DNA from: Fragilaria crotonensis
Taxonomy: Eukaryota; Bacillariophyta; Fragilariophyceae; Fragilariales; Fragilariaceae
Assembly: GCA_022925895.1 (NCBI GenBank)
Contig: JAKSYS010000213.1
Span: 1 to 64,000, forward strand
Length of the DNA: 64,000 bases
Reading direction: 5' to 3'
Positions within the stretch are counted from its first letter, which is position 1. Every line of letters begins with the position of its first letter. A model generated the notes under the pieces. The model did no database searches. It saw only the letters and a program-made list of their open reading frames with translations, and had not been told where the DNA came from. The position numbers and the translations under genes were made by a program. This document shows, one piece after another, positions 1-12,570 of this stretch.

Positions 1-285
1 CGTAAAGGAGGAGAGCAAAAGCCTCATCAGACACTGTTACACAAGTTCTTGACTGACTTTGTCCACAACAGCTTCAGATACCCCTGTAATAGTACTTTTT
101 CCTCCCCCAAACTTTCTTTCCGACACACATGAAACTCCCAATAAACCACTGAAATGCTTTCTTGTCAAGTTCATTCTCGCCTCAATTTTTCAAGTGTCTG
201 CATTGAGTATGGTGGGTTAAGATCATCTGCGTTGGCGTAATCAAGTTGACGAAGTAGTTCCTTGACAATCCTCCCACCTGCCTGC

Positions 286-1322
286 TCACAGCTTGATGCT
301 GCCAACAACACATGTCTTGTATATCCTCACAAATTCGTCCTCGTCATCTGGTTCTTCAGTTTCAAGAACAATCTTCATTGCTCTATTGAACATTGCCTCA
401 CTCGTAATGAACTTCATCTTCCTGAATATCATTCCCTTTACAACGACTTGAATTCTATCAACGATGTGCTTCTTTTGACTATCATGGGCAGTTCTGTATG
501 ACATAGCCTTTTTTCGGATATTATCCTCACCAGTTTGTCCTCTTGATCGACGAGACAGAGGACCGTCATCGTCAGTCAAGGAAAATCCTGAATCATAACT
601 GGATTCACTTCCAGACAAAGAAGCCTCATCCCTCCGACTCCATCGTCCTCGAGATCTGGCGCTACCACCTTCCCGCGGATGACAACGGTGGGATTCATGG
701 GCACGTTGACGTTGCCACAATCTGTCAGCAGGACGACCTCTAAATGGAGTGTCATCCTGCACCTGATCATTACCTCTAAATGGAGAGCGATGATCAGGTT
801 GACAATTATGTCGATGCCAATCATTAGGATTGTTTCGATATTGTCGAGATCCTGGGTTGCCACCTCTAGATGGAGAGCGGTGCCGATCATGAAGACCACC
901 TCTAAATGGAGTGGTGATCAGTTGCGTTACCACTAGCTCCAGTGGGAGATTGGCTTCAGTCATCAGTCCGTCCTTGATTTTGCTGGTTCCGCTGTCTCTC
1001 TTGTATTCCTTGATGTTGGTGAGAGCCTTCATTACCACCTCTACTAGATGGAGAGTGGTGCCGAGCATGATGACCACCTCTAAATGGAGTGGTGATCAGC
1101 TGCATTTCCACTACCTCTAGTGGGAGATTGGCTTCTCGAATGATCTACCTGGTCTTGATTTGGTGCATTTGGCTCTCGTTCATTTCTTCCTTGTGCTGTG
1201 CCTACCTGACCTCCTTGTTTCTCTTGCCATTCTTGCCTCTTGTCCCTCCTATCCTCATTCGGGTCCACGTTCTCTTCATTTCCTTCATTGTCTTCACGTG
1301 ATCTCCTCTTCCTCCCTGCCAT
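286..1322 (-). pseudogene. Broken low-complexity Arg/Gly/Ser-rich protein gene, probably transposon-associated
   Basis: An ATG at 1322-1320 opens a highly charged reading frame (MAGRKRRSREDNEGN...) that stops at 1080. Coding character continues in another frame from about 1077 to a stop at 286, so at least one frameshift is needed. The middle carries repeated TPFRGG, SPSRGG and SPFRG motifs; the C-terminal 70 or so residues are more ordinary (…IRKKAMSYRTAHDSQKK…, then an acidic EEPDDEDEF stretch). I recognise no domain. The neighbouring decayed transposon genes suggest it is transposon cargo or a host gene caught in the island; this is inference. Coding-like sequence may continue below 286 towards the window edge. 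An unrecognised intron rather than a frameshift near 1080 remains possible. Confidence 0.4.
735..1120. repeat. Degenerate CCTCTAAATGGAG repeat cluster
   Basis: The motif CCTCTAAATGGAG, or CCTCTAGATGGAG with one change, recurs near 738, 773, 861, 899, 1039 and 1078. The copies near 899 and 1078 are followed by about 60 bases that are also alike (GTGGTGATCAG, then GTGGGAGATTGGCTTC), so a unit of about 180 bp has been duplicated. On the minus strand the motif encodes the TPFRGG/SPSRGG repeats of the surrounding broken gene. Confidence 0.7.
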
Positions 1323-2684
1323 GATTCTCACTCAGGTGTGTGATTCCGTGTTGCACAAAGTGATTTTGTAATGCTCTCCTACATGTGCTCGTGCTCCTTA
1401 TATTTTGTGTTGCTGCGCCATGTTTTCAAACACATCCACAACCAAATTTCAATATATTGTATATACATTACTAGTGCTTAACAATTTGTACATACATCAC
1501 AAAGGCTGGTTGTACTTGTAATTCATATTTTATTCGTACTGATTACATTTCTATTCGTATCATACTACAAAGTGGTATGTAAATGCATTTCCGTTATGTA
1601 TCCAAAAAATGATAGTGTCTGCATTTGAATTTTTTAGTCGTTCAAGGAATGCTGGTTCGAGTGCCTAAGAAGTATAGTACATTAGTCACAGTGAAGAACA
1701 GTACTAGTACACTTGTACCGTGTTCTTGTACTAGCAGGTACGGCGGTACTAGCATTGTTCATGTTCAGTGTAGTATGTACCTGTAGAGCACACTGGATTG
1801 TGCATGCTGTATTGCTGTATTGCTTTGTTCAATACGATGATAGTGTACGTATTACGTACCTGTACGTAGTTAGAATTGTATGCATACACAACGCTGTGCG
1901 AGCCGTTGGTCACACTGTACGCTGTAGTATGGCGAATGGCGATACTTCCTGTCACGTCGACGTTGACGCTGTTGTGCATTTGTACTGCACGTCACACCAT
2001 GCTTGCGCAGTATAGTACGTCAATGTACCACATATCAGTGCTGGTCTAAGTACGTTTGCATTACATGTAATTTTGCGTGCGCTGTGACGTATGCGTGTAT
2101 TTTGACCGGGTCACGATGTGGTGATAGACTCTGTATCCGCATTTTACACCCTATCGGTCTCGTGTTACTACGGTGACGTTTTTCCGTTCCTCCATGTGTT
2201 TTGGTGGCAGTCATGCGAAAAACATTCGTGTAACTGCACGGTGAATAGTGCATATGATGCAACGATCGTGTCCACTCGTGTTTTTGCATGTATTAAGCCT
2301 ATATACATCTGAATATATAACATTACATACAGTGTTTTCTTACATGCATTTTCGCCTGTATTTAAGCTAAAATCATCACAATATATATACGTTGCATGCG
2401 TACAATTAAATATAGTCTTTTCTATGTACACTTTACACACAAAAGAAAATTAGCATACGTATTTTCTTAGTCTTACAAATTGTATGATCGAAAAGTGTAG
2501 TCCCAGGTAGTGTTTTGTGGGACTTTATTTCTTGGTGGACTTCTATGTCCTATCATTCCTATAGTGCGCGCATGCAGTCCCATTTCACGTCATGATGCTC
2601 GTGCGATAAGAGCAGTGGGAAGTGCACAAAACAGTCTCGAATGCGTGTTGATTGTTTCTTGCATCAATCACTTCGATCAATCGA
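1323..2684. other. Non-coding, AT-rich, with a GTAC tract
   Basis: I see no convincing gene here. From about 1670 to 2040 the sequence is rich in GTAC and near variants (AGTACTAGTAC, CTTGTACTAG, GGTACGGCGGTACTAG), as in other gaps of this window. The reading frames that cross it (for example 1713-2015) have no domain-like composition and are best explained by lack of stops in the repeat. From 2290 to 2480 the sequence is AT-rich with nothing recognisable. Confidence 0.5.
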
Positions 2685-3200
2685 CTTCCATTAGAAGCCT
2701 TTGATCGAACTGTTTGATACCCGATCTGACTCGGGTTGTAACAAATACCATTGTAAGGAAGTAGATGCTCCGCGACAAGGACCTGGTGCCACATCATTCT
2801 CTTCTAGCATTTGACTTCCATTAGAAGCATTTGTCTCGAAGTGGAAGATAGGCAACCTGCATCGATCAGTTTGAGCATTTGTCTTCAATTTGAAGCATTT
2901 GTTTTCAAGTGTTGTACCTGATCGGACTCAATTTGGGACAAGTAGCTAACCGGCACTCCTTTGGGACAAGGAAGATCTGGTCTGCGAGGAGGTATTCCGC
3001 ATCGATCTCTTTTAACAATTGTCTTCCATTAGAAGCATTTGTTTGGAAGTGTTGGAAACGGATTCTGACTCGAATTGAAACGAGAACTTGGTAGCACTTG
3101 GTAGCACTTCGTGATTGACACAATTCTCAAGGACTACGAGTTCCTGGTTTTGCAGCGATCACTTTGTACAACAGTCTTCCATTAGAAGCATTTGTTTTGA
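2685..3200. repeat. Interspersed TTCCATTAGAAGCATTTGT repeats
   Basis: A motif close to CTTCCATTAGAAGCATTTGT occurs near 2685, 2814, 2882 (as CTTCAATTTGAAG...), 3022 and 3174, at spacings of about 70-150 bp. Several copies are followed by a similar GAAGTG or AAGTGTT stretch. Such short repeats clustered beside transposon genes resemble the subterminal repeats known from CACTA/CMC transposons, where the transposase binds. The Plavaka-like transposase lies 4-8 kb away with a second decayed gene between. Whether these repeats belong to that element is inferred; I did not find a terminal inverted repeat. Confidence 0.6.
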
Positions 3201-3717
3201 AGTAGCTGTCATTTGGAACAGAGGGAACCAACTGCGATTGATAAGGATTGGCGACCACCACCAGTGAAACTGTAGTAGCTGTGGTAGGGTGTTCTCATTG
3301 TTCACGCACTGTCACCTTTGACAAAGCAACTCTCACCATTAGTGGAGTTGCTGTGAACTTCGAGACATTCTTTGGTTTCGAAGCCTACAGTAGGGTTGAC
3401 ATTACTTTGAACTGGCTCACCATTTAGTGGTCATTTCTTGGTTGGTGTTTTTCTTTGCTTTGGCACAGTTCGAAGTTGTTGCACATCGTGACTACCATCG
3501 GTTAGTTGGTGCAGCACTGTCCGTTCCTGCTTTGTGTGCCTGTGTTGTGCACTACTGCCATACGCCCTCCCATGTCCCACCAAACTAAAGCCCATTCTAT
3601 ATGGGGTGGCGGTGCTGCAACAACAACAAAAGGGCTGCAGTATCGAGTTGGTGCCAATGTGGTTGGTGAAGTCGTGCGGTTCCGAACGTTTCCGAGCGAA
3701 ACGTCCCGTCGTCTCAT

Positions 3718-6700
3718 GGCAACTATGGCTTTGGCCATGGATATGCCCCGTGCTCTGATGAAGATGGAGGGTGGGGCTGTTGGGCATGTTGACATCCCAC
3801 ACGATTCTCCTGATGATGTCTCTGATGCTGACTGGTCCGATGCCGAATCGGAGGGCGGAGTGGAGGATGTGGAGGAGGTGGACGATTGGCTGGACAACAC
3901 CAAGGAGGGCAAGAAGAAGCAAAAGCCTCGTACCATTTTCCATCCGTCGAAGATGCAGATGGCACGCACGATTTCGAAGTGTCTACCGAAGCAGGATGTA
4001 GAACAATTTGAACTCCTTTTCAAAACATTTCAAGGTGTTACGGAGTGTCCGTCTGGATGTGACAATTGTGGAACTGATGTCAATGCATTCATAATCAAGA
4101 CTAGAGTTGGCTGTATCGATACTCTGGGCACTTCAGCGTCTATACGGTGTGGGGAATGTGGATTGTGAGATGTGTGATCAAATCAACAGTGACCACCGGG
4201 ATGGCAAGGTTTTCTTGAAACGTGACTATCTTGAGATAGTGATGATGGACGCTGTGTTGTCCCGTGTCTTGAATGCCCCAAGGCGTGTCAGCCACTGGTA
4301 AGGAGACTGTTGACACACCGGTCAAGTTCAGAGCTGAAAGAGCAGAATATTTGGATGCAGAATTTGACTGGAGGTTTCGTGCCTTTCTTGCTGTGGTTCC
4401 TGATGGTGCAACGTATTATTGCCACCGTGATCGGCGGAACCGGAGTATTGGGAAAGCAAATGAGGTTATTCCCATGGACACATCGTGGCTACGGGTAGTG
4501 AAGAATGTTGATCGTGACAGCAGTCGGTTTGCTGATGGCGGATATGTTTCTCGACTCTGGGATGGGCAACCATTCTGGAAATTCAAGATCTCGCGAGGTG
4601 AAGCGAATTTCCAGTTGAATCCCATTCCAGAAGAACCTGTCATGAATTTGTCCTGGAATGGAACCCTTCCGACGCTGCGTGTCATGTCAGCATATCAGTG
4701 TCCTGATGAATTGGGTCCATGTCTACCCCCCGATTTCATCAATGGAGAACAACATGATGGTGCCCAAAAAAAGGCACACCTGAGGCGTGTTTACAGGATG
4801 GCTCTCATGAGTTCGAAATCTGCGAGACGCGGGTGCCGTCACTATGCTCATGGCTATCTTCACCGCAAAATTGACCCAAATGAAACCTTGATCATAGATC
4901 CCGAGGATGGTGATATTGACATCCGGGTGGCCATCCAGATAAGACGTCCACCTTCGAAGGCAGACGCTAAAGATCCCACTAAGCATTGCGTTGCTCTATC
5001 TCGTGAGTCTGTGGTGCTGGTCCGTTACTTGCCACACTTGGGAAGCGGTGCCGAGAAGCTATTATCCAATATCAGGGATCACGCAAGTACTGTGCAAGGC
5101 CAAAACAAGCACTCTGCAAGGAACGGGCTTGGTGATCATGGTTCCATGTTTCCTTTGGGTTCACGCATCATGAAGGACAACATCACAAGAAAGCAGTATG
5201 TGACTTCCACGAGGTCAAAGCGGGAGCAGCGGTTATTGAAAGGGGCTGTCGTTGCATGCTCCAGGCTAGCAGCTGTAACCATCCCAGGAATTCTTCGGAT
5301 TATGCAGGATGCTGAAGAAGATGGTGACATTCCTCCCCTCACGGGAATGAACGGCGACTGCATGTTTTGTCGAATCTCCCATACAATGGATGTCAGTGTT
5401 GACCTTTCGAATTCAACTCACTATGATGTCAACGATGCGTCCCAAGGTTTTCCATTTGGACTGAGGATGAACCTGGAAGTACTCGCAATTGGTTCTTTAT
5501 TCTCCTAACGTTTACGGCAAGAGGCCTGACGGTATGGGTGGGGAGAAGGGTGCGATGTTCCATGGAGTTGCTATTAGGCTGACCCATGGAGTTCTTATCA
5601 GTTGGGATGGTCGGGTGATTCGTCATGGCACATCGGTGATGGAGCGGACTAAACATGTGTATGGATCATTTTTGCGGCAAAGGTTCTGTTGTTGCATATG
5701 GCGCGCGTATGGCTTTCAGGAAGGAAGCCATCAGGCGAAGGCGATCGAAGCGGCGACAACGACAACAACGACACGATGGGCCTGGTGGATTGTTGATTTC
5801 TCCTGCGATCAGTGGATGTCGTGACAAGGACGATGGTGTGGATTTGTTATCGATCCCCATTGCCAGAAGAGTAAGGCTTTCGGGGATTCTTCTCTGGTTG
5901 AAGCCAATGTGCTGGGAAACGATGATACGGATGAGGCTTTGGGCGATGATGTCATCTGTGGCAACGGCATTCTGGGGGATGACAATTCATCATGGAGTAA
6001 CCACAGCTATGCTGATGATGTCAACGACTCCACAAGTTGTGACATCGGCATGATACTTGACTTGACACCTGGAGGTGGACATGGATTGATGGGAGGGCTC
6101 ATGATCGATGTTCCGGATGATGACAGTTCTATTGAGAGTGACGCTCGCGATGACGGCTTTCACCAAGGTCGTCGTCCCCCAAATGATCGGTATGATAACT
6201 TGCAGAACAGAGGCCAGGAATATCCCTCTCCGAATGATGGGAAGAGACGATGGAATGACTTTTGCACTGACAGGGTTTCCAGTTATCCTCACAACGGCGG
6301 CTTCCAACATGGACATGAACGTCGTCGTCCTCCGAATAATGATCGGTATGATAACTTGCAGAACAGAGACCAGGAATATCCCTCTCGAATGATGGGAAGA
6401 GACGATGGAATGACTTTTGCACTGACAGGGTTTCCCGTTATCCTCACAACGGCGGCTTCCAACATGGACATGAACGTCGTCGTCCTCCGAATAATGACCG
6501 GTATGATAACTTGCAGAACAGACAAGGCCAGGAATATCCCTCTCCGAATGATGGGAAGAGACGATGGAATGACTTTTGCACTGACAGGGTTTCCGTTATC
6601 CTCACAACGGCGGCTTCCAACATGGACATGAACGTCGTCGTCCTCCGAATAATGACCGGTATGATAACTTGCAGAACAGACAAGGCCAGGAATATCCCTC

Positions 6701-7108
6701 TCCGAATGATGGGAAGAGACAATGGAATGACTTTTGCACTGACAGGGTTTCCGTTATCCTCACAACGGCGGCTTCCAACATGGACATGAACGTCGTCGTC
6801 CTTCGAATAATGATCGGTATGATAACTTGCAGAACAGAGACCAGGAATATCCCTCTCCGAATGATGGGAAGAGAGGATGGAATGACTTTTGCACTGATGG
6901 GGTTTCCCATTATCCTCACACTGACGGCTTCCAACGAGGACATGAACTTCGTCGTCCTCCGAATGATGGTTACTTCCGTGGAGGACAAGAACATCATTCT
7001 ACAAACCATGATTCTCTAAATGATAGAAAGAGGGCCTGGCGTGGTGATTGGCAAATCAGTCATGGTGATCGTGTTAACACCAGGGGGGGATGGCATCATC
7101 GCTCATGA
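3718..7108 (+). pseudogene. Multiply frameshifted gene of unknown function with C-terminal tandem repeats
   Basis: Coding-like sequence runs from an ATG at 3718 (an acidic SDADWSDAESEGG region, then Cys-rich CPSGCDNCG) through a change of frame near 4110-4170, another near 4273, a 400-residue stretch to 5508 (FDWRFRAFLAVVPDGATYYC…, DGQPFWKFKISRGEANF…), further changes near 5510 and 5650, and then an Arg/Asn/Asp-rich repeat region to 7108. I do not recognise the family. The many frame changes point to decay rather than introns, because the frames abut without GT-AG boundaries that restore them. The position, converging on a Plavaka-like transposase, suggests a second transposon gene, but a captured host gene is possible. 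Confidence 0.45.
6165..7000 (+). repeat. Tandem array, 155-158 bp unit, five copies plus a degraded one
   Basis: The anchor GGTATGATAACTTGCAGAAC starts at 6189, 6345, 6500, 6658 and 6816, giving periods of 156, 155, 158 and 158 bp. A sixth, degraded unit follows (near 6960). Each unit encodes a roughly 52-residue peptide repeat containing DRYDNLQNR, QEYPSPNDGKRRWND, FCTDRVS and NGGFQHGHE. Since 155 and 158 are not multiples of three, successive units fall in different frames: the repeat is visible in all three plus-strand frames. Confidence 0.9.
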
Positions 7109-7348
7109 TTGTGGGCAACGGATGGGTGATAACATGCATGTACGCCAACATATGTACGCGCGTTGAGTCACTGGACGGGTGCAATTGAGTGAAGATGATT
7201 CTGACAATGTGGATTCTGATGATGGTTGGTAGTAGAGATGATTCGTATAACTAATTTATTTTGTACGAGACAAATTGATGCATAGGAATTCTACCAAGCT
7301 GATTACATTGACACATCAAGAGAGTCCATTGGGTCTGGCACTGATCGG

Positions 7349-10300
7349 TCAGTCTTCCTCTTCGGAGCTCTCAGCTACTCGATCGAGAATCGTTTTCTCA
7401 TACTGCCAGTCGATGAAAGATGTCCAATTGTCTGCCCATTGATCACGGCGGCGGGTCATGAAGATGTATGGACGAAAAGGATGAGTGATGCTCCATGCAT
7501 TGTGCATCCCATAATTACGTGATAAGTCGGTGATGACAACAGTTGGTCCCACTATGGAATCCACTTGGATGATATACAGTTTTGGCAAGTGCCATGACTC
7601 AGGAAGCAGCGATAGTCTATATGACTTGAAAATGGGAGGATCTTTCTCCTCCATGACTTCAGCTGCATCTGCTGCTGGTGTGACTCTGGCTGCAACTTGG
7701 TTGCGTAGTCGCTTCTTACGACGGCGCTTCCTTGGAGAAACATGCATGGAAAGCTCCTTTGCAGCCAACTTGGCTGCCTTCTCCGCCACGGTGTCAATGG
7801 CATCATAAGATTGCACGATGATGTACAAACCTGGCTCTGGGATGAACGCAGATTGATGGGGGAACTTGATTTGGCAGTTTGGTTTCAGGTTATGAAGGTT
7901 GACAATTGAGAGAATTCTAGCTGGGGTGGCTATGTCATCCCAGTCCACAAGGGCATGATCGTACCAGGGCTTGTCATCATACTTGGGGTGAGCACGGTAC
8001 AGTACACCTTTCGGGCAGGTATACTCAGTTTGACATGCAAGGGTAGGAGGTTCCACAGACGGGAGCAAGTAGTCGACCATGGTTTGCAGAACATGCTTAT
8101 CGATTATAAGCTGAGGCGGAACTTCGTTTGCTTTCTTCCTGTCATTGGATCGCCATGAACATTGGGCAACGCCAAGGGGAGTTGTGGAAATGGAATAGGA
8201 CTTTCCAATCCATGGTCGGCGAACGCTGTTTCCTTCACCAATGAAGTCATTCTGTACGGTAACTTCGGTGGCAACCTGTCGATTGGCATGTGAGATGGCC
8301 AAGTTCTCGGCATAGCGGTGTGCCGCCTGAATCTCATAAGTTTCATTACGCTTCTGTGTGTTCTTGACGGTCTTCTTGGCGATTGGGATGTGTGCAGATT
8401 CAGCATACGCACTATTGAATATCTCAGGAACCCCAAAGTTTTCAATGTCCTCTGCCATGTGAAGAACCAAGTGCATCTTCACAGTATTGTTTTTCAGGCC
8501 ATCATGTCGAGGTGCCACAGTCTTTAGCAATCGCAATAGATATGATGTTGCATAAATTGACCTCTTCACGCAACGACGGTCAATCTGTGGTTGCTTCATC
8601 CATGCCCACCACTCCAACAAGGAGGAAAGGAGAAGCTTCCAATCGGCAATGAAGTTGTCATGACCGGGATGCTTGTCTACCTGACCACCTTGGACAGCTG
8701 ATGCCCTTGCCCTATCAAAACCTCTCCATAGCGGGTGGTTTCAAAAGCGAGGAGCATGATCAGGAGAATGCCAGCATATTCGTGGCCTGGGATGTTGGAA
8801 GCCGAGGAAAAGTCATTTGTTGTTGTACGTGGAATGTTGCGGTCACTCTGTCTTACCAGCTGTGATGCTATGTCTTGACAGAGTCGACTGTACTTCCTGC
8901 CAGACACACTAGTCTGGCCAATTTGTTTGAAAAAGGATTTGACAACATACTTAAACCAACCAAGTAACACAAGATGTAAGATCTCGCCAGGACAGGCACC
9001 GAAGATACCACGATCAGAATGCGCTCCAAATCGGACCTTGTCAAACGCATTTACAAGCATGTGCTGAGATTTTGATTGCAGAACATCAAAACTCTTGGCG
9101 TGGACAAGTCTGTTGATCGCCAGGGGCTTCCTCTTTGCAAACTGCCGACCCTTTGACCACCCGCTTTTCATTGTGGGACACTCGCAAGCTCGGCATAACT
9201 GTGCGACACCACCGGTGCGAGACTTGTAATGACCACAAAGTGCATCGTGACCCTCTGTGTCCCCTATTATGAAAGGAATGTAGGGGTGGAGAACTGTGGG
9301 GTACGACTTCCCCCTGTACTGTATGTTCCACTTGATGCCCCGCTCTTGCAGTGAAAGAAAGCCTGATTGTTGGAGGATGAAGTTGATTTGCATGTGATAC
9401 TCGTTTACTTTCCATGTTGCATTGGTACATCTCTTGTACATGGGAAGAGGAGCACTTGCGGCGAGTTCCACAGCAATGCCAGGTTCTGCGGGCTGAAGAT
9501 CCTTTTAAGGGATGGATATACCCCAAAACACGCATTGCCTCAGGTTTCTTCCGAACATCATGTTGCATGAGCCCATACTGCATTGTAATGGGTTCCAATG
9601 GCAAACGGCCACTTCCACCAACATCACATATTGTCTTGTCGATTGCCAAAGGACATGCAATCAACATATCATGTGGGTTCTTGCAAAGGGAGCTGTGGGT
9701 TTTGAGATACGATCGACCAGTGTTTAAATCTCCGATTACACTACCATTGGGAACTGCATATGGATCGTGGTCGGGATTCCAATCACCGTCAAATATGTAG
9801 TTTGTGTCAGCATTAAGATGACGACAGGACAAAAGGTCAGCAAAAACAGCTGATGCGCTGAAATAAGCAACTCTAACTGACACGTCAGAATAAGGAAGGT
9901 AAAGTGTCTCCCATACTGGGATCAGCCTATCTCTGTTGAGACGCTTTGTTACCCTTGACAATACTGTCTTTCGAGACGTGATTGCAGTGTCACGGAAAAC
10001 GTGACCGCTGCGAACAGAACGATTGGTCCATTGCATAATAGCCTCGTATGCCTTCATTGGGGCACCAAGGTTGCTAAGTGTTTGAAGAAGATCAATCTGA
10101 ACCTTCTCCTCACGGGAAAATAGAGAAAGGTTAAGACCATTGTCGTTGACGGAATCGATGTGCTCCTGATAAGCTACCAGCATGGAAGAGTCCGGAGCAT
10201 CTTTGTCCTCAGATTCTTCCGCGGAGGATGCTGTTTCAAACTCGCGAATCGAGGAATCAGGAGCATCTTCTTGGTGGACTTCGCCTAAGACAGTGGGTGT

Positions 10301-10955
10301 CGCTTCGTCATCCAGGACAGGGAAGTCATCACATGGGTTCTCTGATGCGGTACCAAAGTCATTAACCTCACCACGTTGTTCAGGCGTGATGGTGAGGCTA
10401 TGACTGTCATTCCTCGAAACTGGGAAAATGGAGCGGCGAGAAGAACTCCGATGATGCAACTGCCTGGGGTGATGATCAGAGTCAACACCATCGGAGTCGA
10501 TATCTTTGGGGTCTGCTGTTGTATCCTCTAATCTCTTTCTACGCTTCCTGCGTCTGGCGTGGTTAGTGGCTGGACGTTTTCGTGAGCCTTCGATATCAAC
10601 AGAACACTGGGGGGTAATGGGAAAAATGACGTGACATCTGTCCGGCCTTGACCTCTCGACCACATGAGTAGCAGCGCTCCTTCTCTGGGGATGAAAAGAG
10701 ATGACTGCGCTTGCGGATACTTTGAGTGTGGTGTTCATTCATTGTTGGGGATGCTTTTGCATACAATAAACATAGGAAGGGAACATACACAGCAATACAA
10801 TTGAAAGATGTACCGTGGTAGCCATCAGATTGAAAAAGGGATACAAATACGTTCCGAATGTGGAGGCGGGAAGCATCATCTTGGGGTACCTCAGTGATGT
10901 GTTCAGAGATAGTAGGACCATACATGTGCATCACTTCAAAAAATTTGAACGACAT
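7349..10955 (-). pseudogene. Plavaka-like (CACTA/CMC superfamily) DNA transposase, frameshifted
   Basis: Read on the minus strand, the protein starts near 10955 and runs through at least three frame changes, near 10620, 9490 and 8680. The N-terminal part has a C-x2-C-x11-H-x3-H zinc-finger-like motif (CYSCG…HFSHY), followed by an acidic Ser/Asp-rich linker. The core holds the features I associate with Plavaka transposases: a long stretch through IPVWETLYLPY, FDGDWNPDHDPYAVPNGSVI, GDLNTGRSYLK, ACPLAIDKT and DVRKKPEAMRVLGYI. The middle ORF carries GDTEGHDALCG and CRACECPT, and the C-terminal part NNTVKMHLVLHM. Family assignment is from motif memory, not alignment. The element is unlikely to make active transposase unless the shifts are assembly errors. 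Confidence 0.65.
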
Positions 10956-11238
10956 CCAATTTATAAATAGAAATGTAAAAGTATGTCCATATCAGGAAAA
11001 ATTGATACAGAAAAGTGTATAGATAACATACGAAACTGTTCTAAAGTATACCGTCTGTGTGTGGGTGTAAAACCCGCAAGGTTCTGAGGCTGCAGCCCAG
11101 TCAACTCCGTTCGACTGTCGATCTAAGTCTCCGACTACTCTACTACCGTCGACCTAGCGACGCACGTTCTCCAACGTCAACACTCCGTGTTCATTGCTCC
11201 CAGCACCCCAAGACACGCACCGCGTTAGTCTAAAGATG

Positions 11239-12570
11239 GCGTCTCCGACTCCTACTGGTGATCCCGTCACCACCACGTCTCCGACACCTGTCAGTGACCC
11301 CGTCACCTCCGACAGACCTGTAAAGCCCATTATGGGTAACGTCATCTCACTCTCTAAAGATGACTGGTCCGCCTGGACCGGAGAAACCGCTCGCTGGCTG
11401 GATCGGCCTTGATCCAAGTGCCAGCGACGAGCTCACTTCCCGAATCAACTCCGACCCGTCCACGCTGGTGCTTCGCAGAAAGGTTACAACTACCGCCGCA
11501 CTGGCTTACCAACACCCTTTCCCCGACCAGCAGCCTCATTGATTTCCAAAACGCCGTTTGGGATCATCTCACTGATTGCGGAATGGACAGCATCGCGTAC
11601 CTTCCCGACCCCGAAAATGAACTGCTGATGACGAACGTCGTCAAAAGCCATTCGTTACACGATCCAAACCGCCAAGACCCTCAGCGCTGAGCAACTCATG
11701 TTGTACGACAAGTACGACAAGAGCAATGATCGCGCCGCCGTCAATTTGTGCTCTCGTCGCTCTCTCCTGCTCTCATGAGCAAAATCCAAGAAAAGACAGA
11801 GGACTCGATTCATTCCACATCATGGTTGCAGCTTATCAAAACCATCAATCCACATCCATCGAACGTTTTGAAGACCTGAAGGCTGCGATCAAGGCCCGCC
11901 ATCCATCGCAGTATGCCGGAGAGAATCTCGAACTGCGCATCTGACTTCCGCAAGGACGCTCGTGAGTTGACAACGGCTGGTCAATACGACCACAACTTGA
12001 CACTTACGATGTTGAAGACATTCCTCCTCGCCGGCGGATCAGGCAATGAAGACTTTCGCTTTCAGCTGCGTGCGACGAAGCAAAAGCTTGATCAGGCTTT
12101 GCTCGATATCGGGTACAAGGAGAAGTCAGCGGCGCAAACACATGGTGACCGAAAAGTTGACTTACCAAGATGTTTGTCGACAAGCTGAAGACGCATATCG
12201 CCTCCAGTACGACAGGAAGGAATGGCCACCAGCCAGTCATGCCACTGACACTCGTGTTCCGTCAGCGACGTTTGGAAATGTCGCTCTGCCAGAAGGTTCT
12301 GCGATCACGCGAGCTGAAATCCTAAATCTGATCCAATCTCAGACGCCTCGCCAGGACACGCCGAAGAAGGGCAATTGTCACAACTGTGGCAAACCGGTCA
12401 TTGGTCCAACAAGTGTCCGGAAAGGAATAAAAATGGTCGCAAGAATGTCCCTGGAAACGGAACTCCAACCAACGCAATTGGAGCTCACAAAACTCAGTCT
12501 TGGCGCACGGTACCCCTCCTGGAACTGCGACGTCCAAAAAGGTGAAGGACAAGGCGTTCAATTGGTGTGA
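11239..12570 (+). pseudogene. gag: copia gag region
   Basis: An ATG at 11239 (MASPTPTGDPV…) opens a Ser/Thr/Pro-rich N-terminus that soon breaks; gag-like pieces follow in several frames, including one with ERFEDLKAAIKARHPSQYAGE and one with a helical nucleocapsid-type region. Near 12373-12420 a CCHC zinc knuckle is recognisable (CHNCGKP), with its second half in another frame. The gag protein packages the RNA of such elements in cytoplasmic particles. At least four frame breaks make it non-functional. Confidence 0.65.

Larger units (their letters stand above)
2685..10955. mobile_element. Possible extent of a decayed Plavaka-like (CACTA/CMC) DNA transposon
   Basis: The proposal rests on three adjacent parts: the interspersed repeats at 2685-3200, a multiply broken plus-strand gene (3718-7108), and the converging minus-strand transposase (7349-10955). 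All are decayed to a similar degree and none has a housekeeping signature. Two convergent genes with subterminal repeats would fit a CACTA-type layout. Terminal inverted repeats and target duplications were not identified, so both borders are guesses and the plus-strand gene could be independent. Confidence 0.3.

Noticed and set aside
1713-2015. An open frame of 100 codons in the GTAC tract
   Set aside because: Val/Cys/Tyr-rich composition follows from the repeat; no domain and no gene-like neighbours.
10960-11190. A 5' LTR for the copia element
   Set aside because: By-eye comparison with 17400-17530 gave only short chance matches, partly in the wrong orientation.
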